From Diabrotica undecimpunctata (Eukaryota > Arthropoda > Insecta > Coleoptera > Chrysomelidae), in NCBI RefSeq assembly GCF_040954645.1, contig NC_092809.1, forward strand, positions 80,069,435 through 80,133,434: DNA of 64,000 bases, given 5' to 3'. Shown one piece after another: positions 20,463 through 31,518 of this stretch. The notes beneath the pieces are model-generated. The model made no database searches. It saw nothing but the letters and a program-made list of their open reading frames with translations, and had not been told where the DNA came from. Numbering within the stretch: position 1 is the stretch's first letter; every line of letters begins with the position of its first letter. Both the position numbers and the translations under genes were made by a program.

Positions 20463-23400
20463 CTTGGAAACCCAAAGCACTCCATTCTGACGTTCTCAAT
20501 TCTAGAGTATCTTCTCCTTTATTAAATGTTAGGTGTAATTATGTTAATAATATGGACCAGGAAACAGTTCTGTCATCTGTACCAAGTTTTGATGTTAAAA
20601 ATGATAATGATAGTTCTATATTAGTACCTTATAATGACTATTCTATATCTAGAGTCTCTGGCTTAGATATAAATTCTTTATTAGTTAAGAAATGTAACGA
20701 TAATCGACCATATCTCCAAATTGAGATTCTAGGACAATCTTGTTTGGCATTATTGGATAGTGGCTCCAATATTTCATTACTAGGTTCCCATTCATTAGAA
20801 ATGTTAGATAAAGCTAACATTAGCATATCACCTATTTCCTCCCTGCAAGTTTCAACTGCAGATGGAACAATCCAGTCTATAGTAGGTAAATTTGAAACCG
20901 AAATTTTAGTGGCTAATATCAGGAGGAACATTACGTTTTATATAATTCCTTCTGTACAAAATTCCATAATTCTTGGCATGGATTTTCTAAATATATTTAA
21001 TAGTACCTTAGATTGTTCAGATTTTTCATTGTGTATTTCTCCACTGAATTTATCCACTCTTACTGTCATCCAGGATTTCTCTAGTTTATCAGTTTCACAG
21101 CAGAAACAATTAGAGGCCATTATGTCCAAATTTTCATCGATCTCTTCGAAAGACAAATTAGGCCGTACCTCTCTAATTTCGCACACTATTGAGGTAAATA
21201 CATCTACTCCATTTAGACAATATCAATATCCTATACCTCAAGCGTGGCACGCAGACTTGGGAAAAGAGATTGATTCAATGCTTTCTTTAAATATTATAGA
21301 ACCATCGACTTCTTCTTATTGTAGTCCACTTTGGTTAACTAAAAAGAAGGATGGATCCTTCCGAGTTTGTTTTGACGGTCGTAAGCTAAATAGTATCACT
21401 GCTAACAGGGATGCCTATCCTATCCCCAGAATTGATGTCATCTTAAGCAAACTCCGGAGAGCCAAATATATCTCTTCTATTGATTTATCCAAAGCATTTC
21501 TACAAATTCCTTTAAGTGAAGAAAGTAAGAAATATACTGCTTTTGCTGTCAGTGGTAAAGGTTTATTTCAATTTGTTACTATGCCTTTTGGTCTTGTGTC
21601 AGCTCCTCAGACCATGTGTCGTCTGATGGACTTAGTCATTGGTCCACAATTGGAACCATATGTGTTTTATTACTTAGATGACATTATAGTTGTCACTCCT
21701 GATTTTGATTTACATATTGAGATTTTAGAGAAAGTATTTTCTCGCCTTAAAGAGGCGAATTTAACAGTTAATATAGAAAAATGTAACTTCTGTCGTCCTA
21801 ATCTTAAGTTTTTGGGATATGTTGTCGATAGTCGAGGTTTGCAGACAGATCCTGATAAGGTAACTGCTATCAAGGATTTTCCAATACCGAAAACCACTAC
21901 CCAACTACGTAGGATCTTGGGAATGTGTGGGTATTATCGTAGGTTCGTACCTTCCTACTCCACCTTATTGTCTCCACTTACTGATCTCCTTAAAAATAGG
22001 AAAAAGGGCCAGACTATTACCTGGACTTCTGAAGCCGATGATGCTTTCCGGCTTATTAAAGAAGCTCTCACTAGTGCTCCTGTCATGATGTCTCCAGATT
22101 TTAACGAACACTTCAATCTCATGACAGATTGTTCCAATACCGCTTCAGGTGGTGTCCTCTTTCAGATGAAAGATGGAGCGGAACACCCTATAGCTTACAC
22201 TAGTAAGAAACTCAACAAAGCTCAGAAGAACTATTCGACTACAGAGCGTGAACTCCTAGCTATTATTCATGGCTTAGAGGCATTCCGGTATTATTTAGAG
22301 GGTCGTAAGTGTACACTCATTACCGATCATAGCTCTTTATTATGGCTACATTCCATGCGTAACCCATCACAACGTTTATCCCGTTGGATTTGCAAACTAT
22401 CAGCTTTTGATTATAACATTGTACATCGCAAAGCCAATGGTGTCGTAGTAGCTGATGCCTTGTCTCGTACTTTTGATATTAATATTCTCGATTTGTCTAG
22501 TTTAATTCCAGATGCATGGTATCAAAAGATGTTGGTTAGGGTTGCTCAAGAACCGGATCGGTATCCTGATTTCAAAGTGGAAAACAATGTTCTTTACAAA
22601 CATATTGTTAGTTCCACAGAAGTTTTAAATAATATGTCGGATTGGAAAATAGTAGTCCCCACAGCAAATAGGGATGAAATCTTGACTTCATTTCATGATA
22701 ATGTGACAGCAGGTCACTTTGGTTTTTATAAAACGTTTAGTAGAATAGCTGAATTATATTATTGGCCTGGCATGCGGTATGCAATTAAACGGTATATATC
22801 TAGATGTAAAGTTTGTGCTACATGCAAGCCCAGGAATATGCCACAAGCTGGATTAATGGGTTCTTTTAGAAACATTAACTTCCCATGGCAGATGATTTCT
22901 ATGGATCTTATTGGACCATACCCCCGTAGTTACAATGGGAATACATATTGTTTGGTAGTTGTTGATTATTTCACAAAATTTCCTTTAGTTTTTCCTCTTC
23001 GTAAGGCTACTGTTCCTGCTATTGTTAAATTTTTAGAGGAGCAAGTCTTCTTGTTATTTGGTGTTCCACAGATAGTATCGTGTGATAATGGTCCTCAGTT
23101 TGTATCTAAGGCCTTTAAAGACCTCCTCAGTAAATACAAGGTACAAAAGATTTTTTATAACGCTGCATATCATCCACAGGCGAACCATAGCGAACGGGTG
23201 AACCGCAGTATCGTAACTGCTTTAAGATCTTATACTTACGAAGACCATCGAGCTTGGGACCAATATATCCATTCCATAGCTCAGGCTATAAGAACGTCTG
23301 TCCATGAGATTACTAAATGTTCTCCAGCTTATCTAAATTTTGGCAGAAATGTGCCTTTATCCGGTGATTATTTTGGTTTAATTTCAGACAATTCTGTAAA

Positions 23401-23788
23401 TCTTCCTCAAATTTCAGAGAACCTCCATCGGTTAGATGATCTTCAGCATCTACCCCCTATCTTTGCCGATATTAGGAAGAAGTTGAAATCTTCTTACCTT
23501 CGATCACGAGGTCACTATAACTTGAGGAAAAGAGACTTGCGATTCTTTGTTGGCGATCGAGTATTGAAACGGAACTTCGTTAAGTCTAGCAAGGAAAATG
23601 CGATTTCTGCCAAGTTCTGTCAGAAATACATTCCTTGTATTGTCAGTAAGGTAATTTCTCCTTTAGTCTATGAACTGAAAGATAGTTTGTCTAACAAACG
23701 TATCGGTCAATTCCACGTGAAGGATTTACTGCCAGATAATACTGTCAATGATTTGGACTCTTCATCATCAGAAGAAGACGTAACTTAA
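20267..23788 (+). CDS. pol: Gypsy Pol polyprotein (protease, RT, RNase H, integrase)
   Basis: 1173 codons, overlapping gag by about 196 nt in the -1 frame; the listed start is the frame opening, not a proven initiator. Domains in order: aspartic protease (LALLDSGSNISLLG, residues about 160-172), RT (DLSKAFLQIPL, then FVTMPFGL and the YYLDDIIVV active site, about 467), RNase H (LMTDCSNTASGGVL, TERELLAIIHG, TDHSSLLWL), integrase zinc domain (H...H...CKVCATC, about 815-860), core MDLIGPYPRSYNG, SCDNGPQF and HSERVNRS (D, D, E), then a basic C-terminus ending KDLLPD. All catalytic signatures I can check are intact. It makes the cDNA and inserts it. It is the best preserved coding region in the window. 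Confidence 0.93.
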   Translation: MFGKRADRGSYPERSSVYNPIREHNHRRGRKYRSSRVQQFKVRSPIREIINKAQTPQQVESREKVTWKPKALHSDVLNSRVSSPLLNVRCNYVNNMDQETVLSSVPSFDVKNDNDSSILVPYNDYSISRVSGLDINSLLVKKCNDNRPYLQIEILGQSCLALLDSGSNISLLGSHSLEMLDKANISISPISSLQVSTADGTIQSIVGKFETEILVANIRRNITFYIIPSVQNSIILGMDFLNIFNSTLDCSDFSLCISPLNLSTLTVIQDFSSLSVSQQKQLEAIMSKFSSISSKDKLGRTSLISHTIEVNTSTPFRQYQYPIPQAWHADLGKEIDSMLSLNIIEPSTSSYCSPLWLTKKKDGSFRVCFDGRKLNSITANRDAYPIPRIDVILSKLRRAKYISSIDLSKAFLQIPLSEESKKYTAFAVSGKGLFQFVTMPFGLVSAPQTMCRLMDLVIGPQLEPYVFYYLDDIIVVTPDFDLHIEILEKVFSRLKEANLTVNIEKCNFCRPNLKFLGYVVDSRGLQTDPDKVTAIKDFPIPKTTTQLRRILGMCGYYRRFVPSYSTLLSPLTDLLKNRKKGQTITWTSEADDAFRLIKEALTSAPVMMSPDFNEHFNLMTDCSNTASGGVLFQMKDGAEHPIAYTSKKLNKAQKNYSTTERELLAIIHGLEAFRYYLEGRKCTLITDHSSLLWLHSMRNPSQRLSRWICKLSAFDYNIVHRKANGVVVADALSRTFDINILDLSSLIPDAWYQKMLVRVAQEPDRYPDFKVENNVLYKHIVSSTEVLNNMSDWKIVVPTANRDEILTSFHDNVTAGHFGFYKTFSRIAELYYWPGMRYAIKRYISRCKVCATCKPRNMPQAGLMGSFRNINFPWQMISMDLIGPYPRSYNGNTYCLVVVDYFTKFPLVFPLRKATVPAIVKFLEEQVFLLFGVPQIVSCDNGPQFVSKAFKDLLSKYKVQKIFYNAAYHPQANHSERVNRSIVTALRSYTYEDHRAWDQYIHSIAQAIRTSVHEITKCSPAYLNFGRNVPLSGDYFGLISDNSVNLPQISENLHRLDDLQHLPPIFADIRKKLKSSYLRSRGHYNLRKRDLRFFVGDRVLKRNFVKSSKENAISAKFCQKYIPCIVSKVISPLVYELKDSLSNKRIGQFHVKDLLPDNTVNDLDSSSSEEDVT

Positions 23789-26583
23789 CAACCTTGCTTA
23801 AGTTAATTCCTCCTTCTAATTTTTTTTGGTAATACTTGATTGGTTCATGATTAGGATTTGGATAGGATTTTGATTTGAAAACCCCGGATAAATGCTATGT
23901 TGTATTTATTGTAAATTTTGTTACTACTAAATTTTTATTGATAGTTAAATAGTAATTTTTACTTAATTATATAGCGTAAATACTGGTACAGAACTGTCAT
24001 CCTTGGTACATAGTTGTTTTCATACGGTTTGGGTATGTTTTATGTATGTTGGTTACGATTTTGATATTTGTATCGAGAAAGTTAGTATAAAATTTAGTAT
24101 TAGTCTGGAAGGTTATTATTTTCATTTGGTCTATCTAGCCTTAATACTATACAGTTGAGGAATACTATATAGTTAAATTATATTTATAAGGAATCGGAAA
24201 CAAGTTGATTTACTAAAGTCAACCCCAATCGATTCACTATACTGTCTTAATATATGTTGAGATGCATAGAGATACAAAGTGTTGAGATTACTCATCTTTG
24301 GCAAATTCTGGCTGTGTGTTTAACGGTGTAGAACGTGGGTTCGAAACCTGTCAACCTTATCAATTGGTACCTCGATAAGGGGCGGATTTCATAGCTCATG
24401 GTTTTTGTCGTTATGATATACGCATCTTCCCAGATGTTAGATCTCCTGATAGTATAGTTAAATATAGTCTTTATATTATGTATCAAACATTTTAGATATC
24501 TGTCTTCAGTCTACTCATTTTTTATCAAACTATTGATTATAAGTTATGGTATTCTCACTGTAGTTAATCGTTTAAATTATCTAGCTCACTAAGTTTAGAC
24601 CTTTTATAATATAGATACCTTTAATGATGTTCTTGTATAATGGACAAATGGATATTTTAGTTGAAACCTAACTTTCCCTACAAATTCAAAAATTTTGTTT
24701 AGCGACTAGAGACAACTTCAATCTGCAGTTTCATTGGAAATTGGTTTACGCGCGCTCTAGTCCTGCTTATTTTAGTATGTGTTTCTGTCGTCGACTATTT
24801 TATGGTTAATTCGTTAATAGGGATGTCTCCAACATCTGATGTGCTCTTCTTCTGGCTATTCTTATTCATCCATTGTAGCTTTATGCTATAGTTACAGAAT
24901 TCCAGAATGAGTTAGTTATATTTGTCTTGATAATTCCATACTGGTACCTATACCTTCATTAGTTCATATAAATGGTCATAACCATTCATCTTCTTGGTGT
25001 GTAGAATTTGCTGGTTATGCACGTTAATCTGGGGTTTAGTAATTTTCAAGGACACGAAAGGGAGTCCTAGGAAGATGAGTTGGGATTCTTCCGGATGTTC
25101 GGCCTAGTCAACGAAATATTATTGAATGCCAGATTATTGCTGTATACTAGTTAAGGACTATACGACCGATTATTTTCTATGATGGTTTGACTTCATAACA
25201 GCATGTGAACTGAAGATAGGTGAATCCAATGTCGTCTCAGTCAGTAGTCACCTGGTACACAGTATACTTTATCCTTTGTTATAGCTTAAGGTTACGTATT
25301 GTGTAGCAAGAAGTCTTATATGAGCCTGATTGTTCTCCTTGGATATATTAAATTTGAATCTGTTGTCTAGGGTAGAATCGATTTTGGATCTGGCTCTTGC
25401 TACCATTGTTTTTATTACGTTGGTACATCCGTAGTAATGTGTTGGTCGACATGTTCAATTTTATTTGAGTTTAGTTGTTATATTGCGAATGGTTATAAAA
25501 TCTGTATGATTGTCTCACCTTGGATATGCAATATATATAAATCTGGTGTCCCTTGTTGAGTCAAATTGGTCTATCTTACCCATTCAGCGATAATTATCTG
25601 AGTATGTGGAGTTACATTTGGTTATATTTGGTATCTATTTTGGTCACTCCTACCTTTATTGGTAGTAGAGTGTTACAACTCCTTTTACGAGACTCTTAAA
25701 TTTGTGGTTATTTTTTTTAATCGTTCGAGTCTTTTGTAAAAGTGGAAGTTGTTATTTATTTGGTAATATTTGGTATGGATTTTTTGTCACTCCTACCTTT
25801 ATTGGTGGTAGAGTGCTGCAACTCCTTTTACACGGCTCTTAAATTTGTGGTTATTTCTAATCGTTCGAGTCCGATGTAAAGGTGGAAGTTGTTAGATACT
25901 TTATTTATATTTGGTGTGTGTTTTGGTCACTCCTACTCTTAATGGTGGTAGAGTGTTACGACTTCTCTTACACAGCTCTTAAATTTGTGGTTATTTTTAA
26001 TCGTTCGAGTTCGGTGTACAGATAGAAGTTGTTAGTTTTTCGATTATGTGAGTGTATATTTTGTTTGCTCCTACTTTTAGTGGTAGTTGAGTGTTTGTGG
26101 AGTTGAAGCAATTATAATATGGGGTTTTATTAAATCCGCTAGATTGACTTCAACAACTTTTGGTTTATCAGTTATTAGGTAAGTCACAGATGAAAGACTC
26201 TGTGCAATGAATTATATGTGATCAGAGCAGTATCTGAGTCACTATATTATGTAGTTTAGTATTCACACAAAGGTTTAATCTCACAGTGTGTGATTACTGT
26301 CAATTATTTTTAGCTAGTGTTATTCTGTTATTATGCTATGTTTATTCCTTTAAATGTGGTTTCCACAGTTTAAACAACTTAGTATGTTTTAATTCAATAT
26401 TTAAAAAAAAATTACCTTTAGCTTTTCGTTATGCACCTAGAGGTATATTTATAAGTAAGTCAGTCCACATGTCATTTAATAGCTACAGACCATTTAATGG
26501 GTTTACTATCCTCAATAATTGGGTTCCCAGTAAGAAAAAAAAAAGAAAATGGCTTTTCTTTTTTTTCCCGAGTTGTAGGAGAT
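23789..26583 (+). other. Long noncoding 3' region of the young gypsy element, with tandem repeats
   Basis: 2.8 kb between pol and the 3' LTR without a credible gene and without env motifs. It contains about three and a half copies of a ~140-bp unit (25619-26110) and a tRNA-like stretch with a GGTTCGAAACC B-box (24339-24349). A purine-rich A/G tract lies at 26530-26552, some 30 bp before the LTR. Confidence 0.7.
25619..26110 (+). repeat. Tandem array of ~140-bp units
   Basis: Units start near 25619, 25762 and 25904, with a decayed partial copy from about 26041. Each has the blocks TCACTCCTAC, GGTAGTAGAGTG (or GGTGGTAGAGTG), CTCTTAAATTTGTGGTTATTT, AATCGTTCGAGT and GAAGTTGTTA. The last two blocks form a recognisable core in every full unit. 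Confidence 0.8.
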
Positions 26584-28571
26584 TGTAACGATACGATCGT
26601 TAATAATCTAAAATTTTGTACGTTAGCAAACCGAATCCCTACATTAACTACTAATCTGCCGCCGTTGGAGTATGCAACCCACAATACGATCTCATATTTC
26701 ATTATTATGATTATCGATATCGATGATAAGATAATCGATTCCCTCGTCAAAAGGAAAAAAGAATAATGTAATGGCCATTTTGTAACAGAACTTGAAGGAG
26801 ATGAGTTGTTGAGTTTGCGGCAGGCAGTACTTGAAGGGAGTAAAAAAAGAATTTAAGTTATTTTATTGTTTTTTTGGGGAAAAGGTGAAGAATATTTTTA
26901 TTGTTGTTTAAGACGTATTTAGTTTTGTGCATTAAGAAGTTACGTTGATTTATGGAAAATAAAACTCCCAAATAAGTTCTGGTAAGTTATCACACATCTT
27001 CCATTTAAATTTGCCAGTTCCCAATCATCTAAATCTTCTCAGCTTACTACAAATATCCAAATATCATTCCTATTTTTTTTATATATATAGATACAAATTA
27101 TAATATATTCCAGTGCAGTAACACTATATTTTTGAGCCAAGGTCACCTAATGGCAAATATATTCTAGTTTTTGTTACTAGAACAAAAAATATAGATAGTA
27201 AATACAAGAACACAGAATAAAAAAAGTTTTCTTTTCTTATAGCCTGCCGGCTCCAACTTCCAAGTTTGGAATTTCATTTTATTTGGAAAGAAGTTTTAAT
27301 TTGGGGAAGAATCACATTTTATTTGGGACAGAAGATTTTTTTTTTTATTTTGGGAAGAAGTACATTTTTATTTGGGAAAAGGAGATTATTTGATTTGGGA
27401 GAAAGAAGTACAACACTTGGTTGGTCTGCCAGTCCTTAAAGGCTGATACACGGAGCATAGGCTGATCCATCTTAGAGCCATCCACTACCTGAACACTGGA
27501 CAGCAGATTAAGTAACTCCCTTTCCAACAAAAGAGTTACTAAGCACCATTATATTTTATTAACTTTATAATTTAAATTTCAATTTTTTTATAATATATAC
27601 TTGGATACTTAGGCCTTCAGTCTAAGTGGGTTACAAACAGGTTTGTGCACAATCCCTGGGTAGTACCCTCAACTTGTTGAATCTTTTTACTTGTTTAAAT
27701 TTGTCATTCTCTATTTACTTTGTATTTATTTCGTTATTAATATTTTACATAACCCTTATGATAAGTGGTCAGGATACATTATCCCATTTTATGATTACTA
27801 GTACGTACCTTTATTTTGTTAAATTGATGTATGTATTGTTCTACTGTCTTAACTGACTATTCTCATATTTTAAACTGCCCTTTTGTAACTTATATAAGTA
27901 CTTAATTGTTTTATAATATTTTAATTATTATTTACTCCAAGTGAGTTATCCAACCAATAATCCCAGACCATTTTACCTCATTGCCAGAGGACAGTGTAAA
28001 TCAATTGTTGTATATAATTATTATATTTTGGGTCATTTTTTTAGGTAACTGTTTTTTTTTGTAAATATATTTTGGGGATATATTTTAATAATTGGTTAGG
28101 GTATATAAGTATAGGGTTGGGATAGTACATAAGATTTGAATATAGTGTATAAAGCATTTCTGATTTTTATTTGTTTCCTATCATTTAGTTTTCAGTTAGT
28201 ATATAATTACATATATCCCAAATTGGAGTGATATTCAAAATTTACCCTGGCGCCCATCTCAAGATCATCTTAGGATTGATCTAACTATCTTAGGTTACTA
28301 CAGGCAAGCAAACGTGCCAACCTCCTCTCTGAGCACTACTCTCATTCTTTTGAGCTAAGCCTATTCTATTGTAGTACTTCAAGTAAATTTTCTATTTTCT
28401 TTTGTATTGGTTACATTCCCTGTTATTTAATCTTATTAAAATAATAATTGATTAATTTTAAATTTTATTTAACCATAAATCTTACTTAATTTCTAATATT
28501 GGCTTCACCATCTCAGGCTTTTCCTTTTAATGTGCCACAATTAGCTTTATCCTTTTTTTTTATCGGTAACA
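26584..28571 (+). repeat. 3' LTR of the young gypsy element (1988 bp)
   Basis: Almost identical to 16623-18614. Visible substitutions include T/G in the poly-T near 27340, A/G near 28187, C/T near 28242 and A/G near 28531. It is followed by the TSD GCTT. Confidence 0.92.
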
Positions 28572-28575
28572 GCTT

Positions 28576-29690
28576 GTTTTACTGTAACAGGTTCCTCATC
28601 AGAACTAACTAATTGATATGTAACATAATCTGTTAACCAATCTGGTGGACGCTTCTCCCTGAGTGGCCTTTTCCTATCCTCCAATTCATCAGTATAATCT
28701 ACATCTGAATTAGAGAAAGGTGTAACGTATGCATCAATTGATTTTTGATTTTCAGAATCATTTGAATAATCATGAGTGATGGAAAATGATTCATCATTTA
28801 TAGACTCATCACCAATATTTTCATTAAATTCCCCAATAAAAGGAGTTGATTCTATTATAACCTCGGGTTGAGTCGAAATTGAACTCTTTCCATACATTAT
28901 GTATTCAAAAAATACAACATCTCTGCATTTTTCTATTTTTCCTCTACAATTGGGATCAGCCAATCTATAACCCTTAGTATGTTCACAATACCCTACCATA
29001 ATCATGGGTTTAGATTTAAAATTAAATTTACTTCTAAAATTCTTAGGTATATGGGCATAAGCTTGACATGCAAATACTCTTAAGTGGCTCAAATCTACCT
29101 TGGAACCAGTCCATAATTCTTTAGGAAGAGTCCCATTAACAGCTGTAGTAGCGCTACGATTTTTTAAATATATTGCAATAGCCACTGATTCTGCACAATA
29201 AGCTTTAGACAAACCAGAATCAGTAAACAAAGCCCTAGCTTTTTCCACAACCGTGCGATTGGCACGCTCCTGTACACCATTTTATTCAAGAGTGTATGGT
29301 ACTGTAGTTTCATGTATTATTCCTGAATCCTTAAATAGAGCTCTAAATTGAGTATTACAAAATTCTAAACCATTATCGCTCCTGTAGCGTTTTATTTTAA
29401 ACCCTGTTTGATTTTTAACAAATCTTTTAAATTCTTGAAACTTCAAAAAGGTTTCACTCTTAGAGTATAATCATCAGTTAACATAAAAACAAATCTTACC
29501 CCTCCCCAGCTTTTTTTAGACATGGGACCTACCAAGTCTCGATGCACTAACTCTGTCTTGAAGGTAGCACGTCTAGCTTGACCTTTCGGAAAACTTTTTC
29601 TGGTCTACTTTGCTTCTATACATGTAGTACGGGGAAGCATTTCAGTGTTTTTGTAATCAATACCACTAGCCATACTAGTTAACAAATTCA
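28576..29690 (-). pseudogene. Copia Pol: integrase and linker to RT
   Basis: The frame 29248-28547 encodes the integrase C-terminal side and linker: FTDSGLSKAYCAE, AIYLKNRS, LWTGSKVDLSHLRVFACQAYAHIP and a KRPLREKRPPDWL tail leading into RT; its last codons beyond 28576 belong to the gypsy LTR. Upstream (29250-29690), other frames show ERANRTVVE (catalytic Glu), a NGLEF-type block (second Asp region) and a KSWGG...LTDDY segment (first Asp region), all in broken frames. This enzyme inserts the copia cDNA. Confidence 0.85.
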
Positions 29691-30257
29691 GACTCTTTGT
29701 GCACAAGTGCCTAAGCGTTTATGCCATAAAGAAACATTATTACTCTTAGTAGTAATAGACATTAAATTATCTCCAACAATATTGTTACAATTATTAACAG
29801 TTTCTTTAGATGTACTAGCAAAATTCTCATTATCAAAATTTTCTGTATTAGAAACAGTGTCCAATTTATAAATTCCTCCAAATTCAGATCCTGTAAATTT
29901 TACAGTCCCGTTAATATTAACTTTATCCTGGTCATACACATCAAAACATTTTTGACTAATCACAATGATATGACCTTTAGATACTATTTGACTAACTGAT
30001 AATAAATTTGCAGCCGCATTGGGTGCATATATAATATTAGTTATTGTACCTGAACTAATAGAATTATTGTGTGAATTAACTAAATCAATTCGAATATTTC
30101 CAACTCCTGTGGCCAATAAGGTACCCTTATTAGCTGTACAAAATTTAGAATTTTTGTCTGGATCAAAGTCTACCATCCAATCTCTATTATTAGATACATG
30201 TTTACTAGCACAACTATCAAGATACAAATCTTTAGAATTTGGAGAACTTACAAACAT
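29688..30257 (-). pseudogene. Copia Pol: protease and pre-integrase region
   Basis: 189 residues with the copia protease active site in mutated form (YLDSCASKHV; normally D-S-G) near residue 12-22. Downstream is the typical copia protease body (TGVGNIRI, YAPNAAANLLSVSQIV) and the gag-pre-integrase motif LWHKRLGT near the end. The Gly-to-Cys change at the active site would disable the protease. The frame is lost at 29688. Confidence 0.85.
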
Positions 30258-31081
30258 AGCAGTAGCAGTAAATAAAAGATTATTAGTTGTACCTTGATTC
30301 TCCTTAGATTGGTCCTTACCAGTTGGTGGTTTGTAATTAGGCTTTCAATTTTTGGAATTCCTCTTGGGGCATTTAGGACGGATATGGCATTTACCTCAGC
30401 AGCGTGACAATTGGGGATGTATTCGGTAGTGGATTAAAAACAAGGCTTCTTCTTGATAAAACTATTTTTTGTAAGCAAAGCTTTTTCCTCACCATTCTCC
30501 CTCAAATTTTCACGATCTGTAATACCATTCAACAAGGTAATAACATCTTCACTTTTAATAGTTGTATGTGTTGCATAGTATCCATTCACAACCTGTTCTT
30601 CAGTGTCGCGAAGTCCACATAGCATCAATGTTTTAACTTCACTATCATCAATCACTACATTTAATTCTGCAAGTTCCTGAACAATATCAAGTAGTCCACA
30701 AATATAATGACTAATGAAAGAAAAATCTTCTAACTTTGCAGGATATAACTTTCTTTTTATAATCATTTGTAGACCGGCACTTTGATACGCCTTTTTTAGG
30801 TTATCCCAACCTTTTTTAGATGTACTTGTTTTTCCCAGATGAGCTAAGCAAGCTGGTTTCACCGATAAACTTAATTTGGCTAACGCCCTTTGGTCTTTAT
30901 CTGCATCTTTATCATTACCAGTAATACAGTTCCATAGACCATAATCTATTAAAAACATTTTCATTTGAAACTGCCAGATTTCATAATTTCGTCTTCCATC
31001 TAAGTTTTCAATGTTTGAGGCACCAGGGCTAACAAAAACATTATTAATGGTTTTTGTTTCAACTTTTTCTTGTTCAGACAT
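30258..31081 (-). pseudogene. Copia Gag (UBN2-type) with decayed zinc knuckle
   Basis: Starts at ATG 31081. 215 residues (to 30434) read as a copia gag: NIENLDGRRNYEIWQFQMKM, ALAKLSLSV, AWDN-like GWDNLKKAYQ, LYPAKLEDFSF, LMLCGLRDTEEQ. The zinc knuckle lies past a frame break at about 30360-30410, where CHIRPKCPKRN-type residues survive but the first Cys pair is lost. Its role is particle assembly; this copy is inactive. Confidence 0.88.
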
Positions 31082-31233
31082 TTCATGGAGTAAAATAATT
31101 CAATAGAACAGAAGAAAAGACGCCTAACCTAGACACCACACAACATACGCGCCACGTGAAAAAGTTTTTTTTAACGATTTCTGTATTCTTTAACACTTTT
31201 GTAGCGCAGTGGAAATGTCCTGGTCACATAACC

Positions 31234-31518
31234 TATTAGGATTTTAAATTTAATATATAACCAAAGAATATAGACGCTTATAAGCGTCTATATTCTTTGA
31301 TATAACATACAACATGTCAACATGGCCTTAAAATCTAACAACAACATTCGCACACAGTGCGCATGAACTTAAAAATTAAAACAGTCTATCCAACATATTA
31401 CCAAAAAATATAGACGCTTAATAAGCGTCTATATTCTTTGATATTACTTATAATACAAAAAAATTTCTGAACCTTACAGTTTAAATATTAATACATAGTA
31501 AATTTACTTATTCCAACA
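31234..31518 (-). repeat. Copia 5' LTR with two palindromic inserts
   Basis: Aligns with 5449-5691 but carries perfect or near-perfect hairpins at 31262-31299 and 31402-31440. The next bases on the minus strand (GGTTATGTGACCAGGAC, 31233-31217) resemble the internal initiator-Met tRNA priming site used by copia elements, which is recalled knowledge. Confidence 0.85.

Larger units (their letters stand above)
16623..28571 (+). mobile_element. Young Ty3/gypsy LTR retrotransposon with ~2-kb LTRs
   Basis: Near-identical LTRs lie at 16623-18614 and 26584-28571 (TGTAACG...GGTAACA), with a 4-bp TSD GCTT at 16619-16622 and 28572-28575. Total length is 11.95 kb. A primer-binding site TGGCGCCCAACGTGGGGC (18617-18634) follows the 5' LTR by two bases. 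Gag (19053-20462) and pol (20267-23788) are both open, in the expected -1 relation. A 2.8-kb noncoding stretch before the 3' LTR contains no env. I count about five substitutions plus homopolymer length changes between LTRs, so insertion is recent, and this copy may be competent. Confidence 0.93.
5449..31518 (-). mobile_element. Ty1/copia LTR retrotransposon, split by three nested insertions
   Basis: A single copia element can be traced on the minus strand from its 5' LTR (31234-31518) through gag, protease, integrase, RT and RNase H to its 3' LTR (5449-5691). It is flanked by a 5-bp target-site duplication GTAGG (5444-5448 and 31519-31523). Three younger elements occupy 6429-10475, about 10630-15895 and 16623-28571. 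Removing them leaves roughly 4.8 kb, a normal copia length. The copia reading frame resumes in register on the far side of both gypsy insertions. The element itself carries scattered stops and is dead. Confidence 0.9.

Noticed and set aside
26286..26766. Frames of 90-100 residues across the start of the 3' LTR, some hydrophobic
   Set aside because: They span LTR and noncoding sequence, part of them recurs in the 5' LTR, and none shows an env or other domain.
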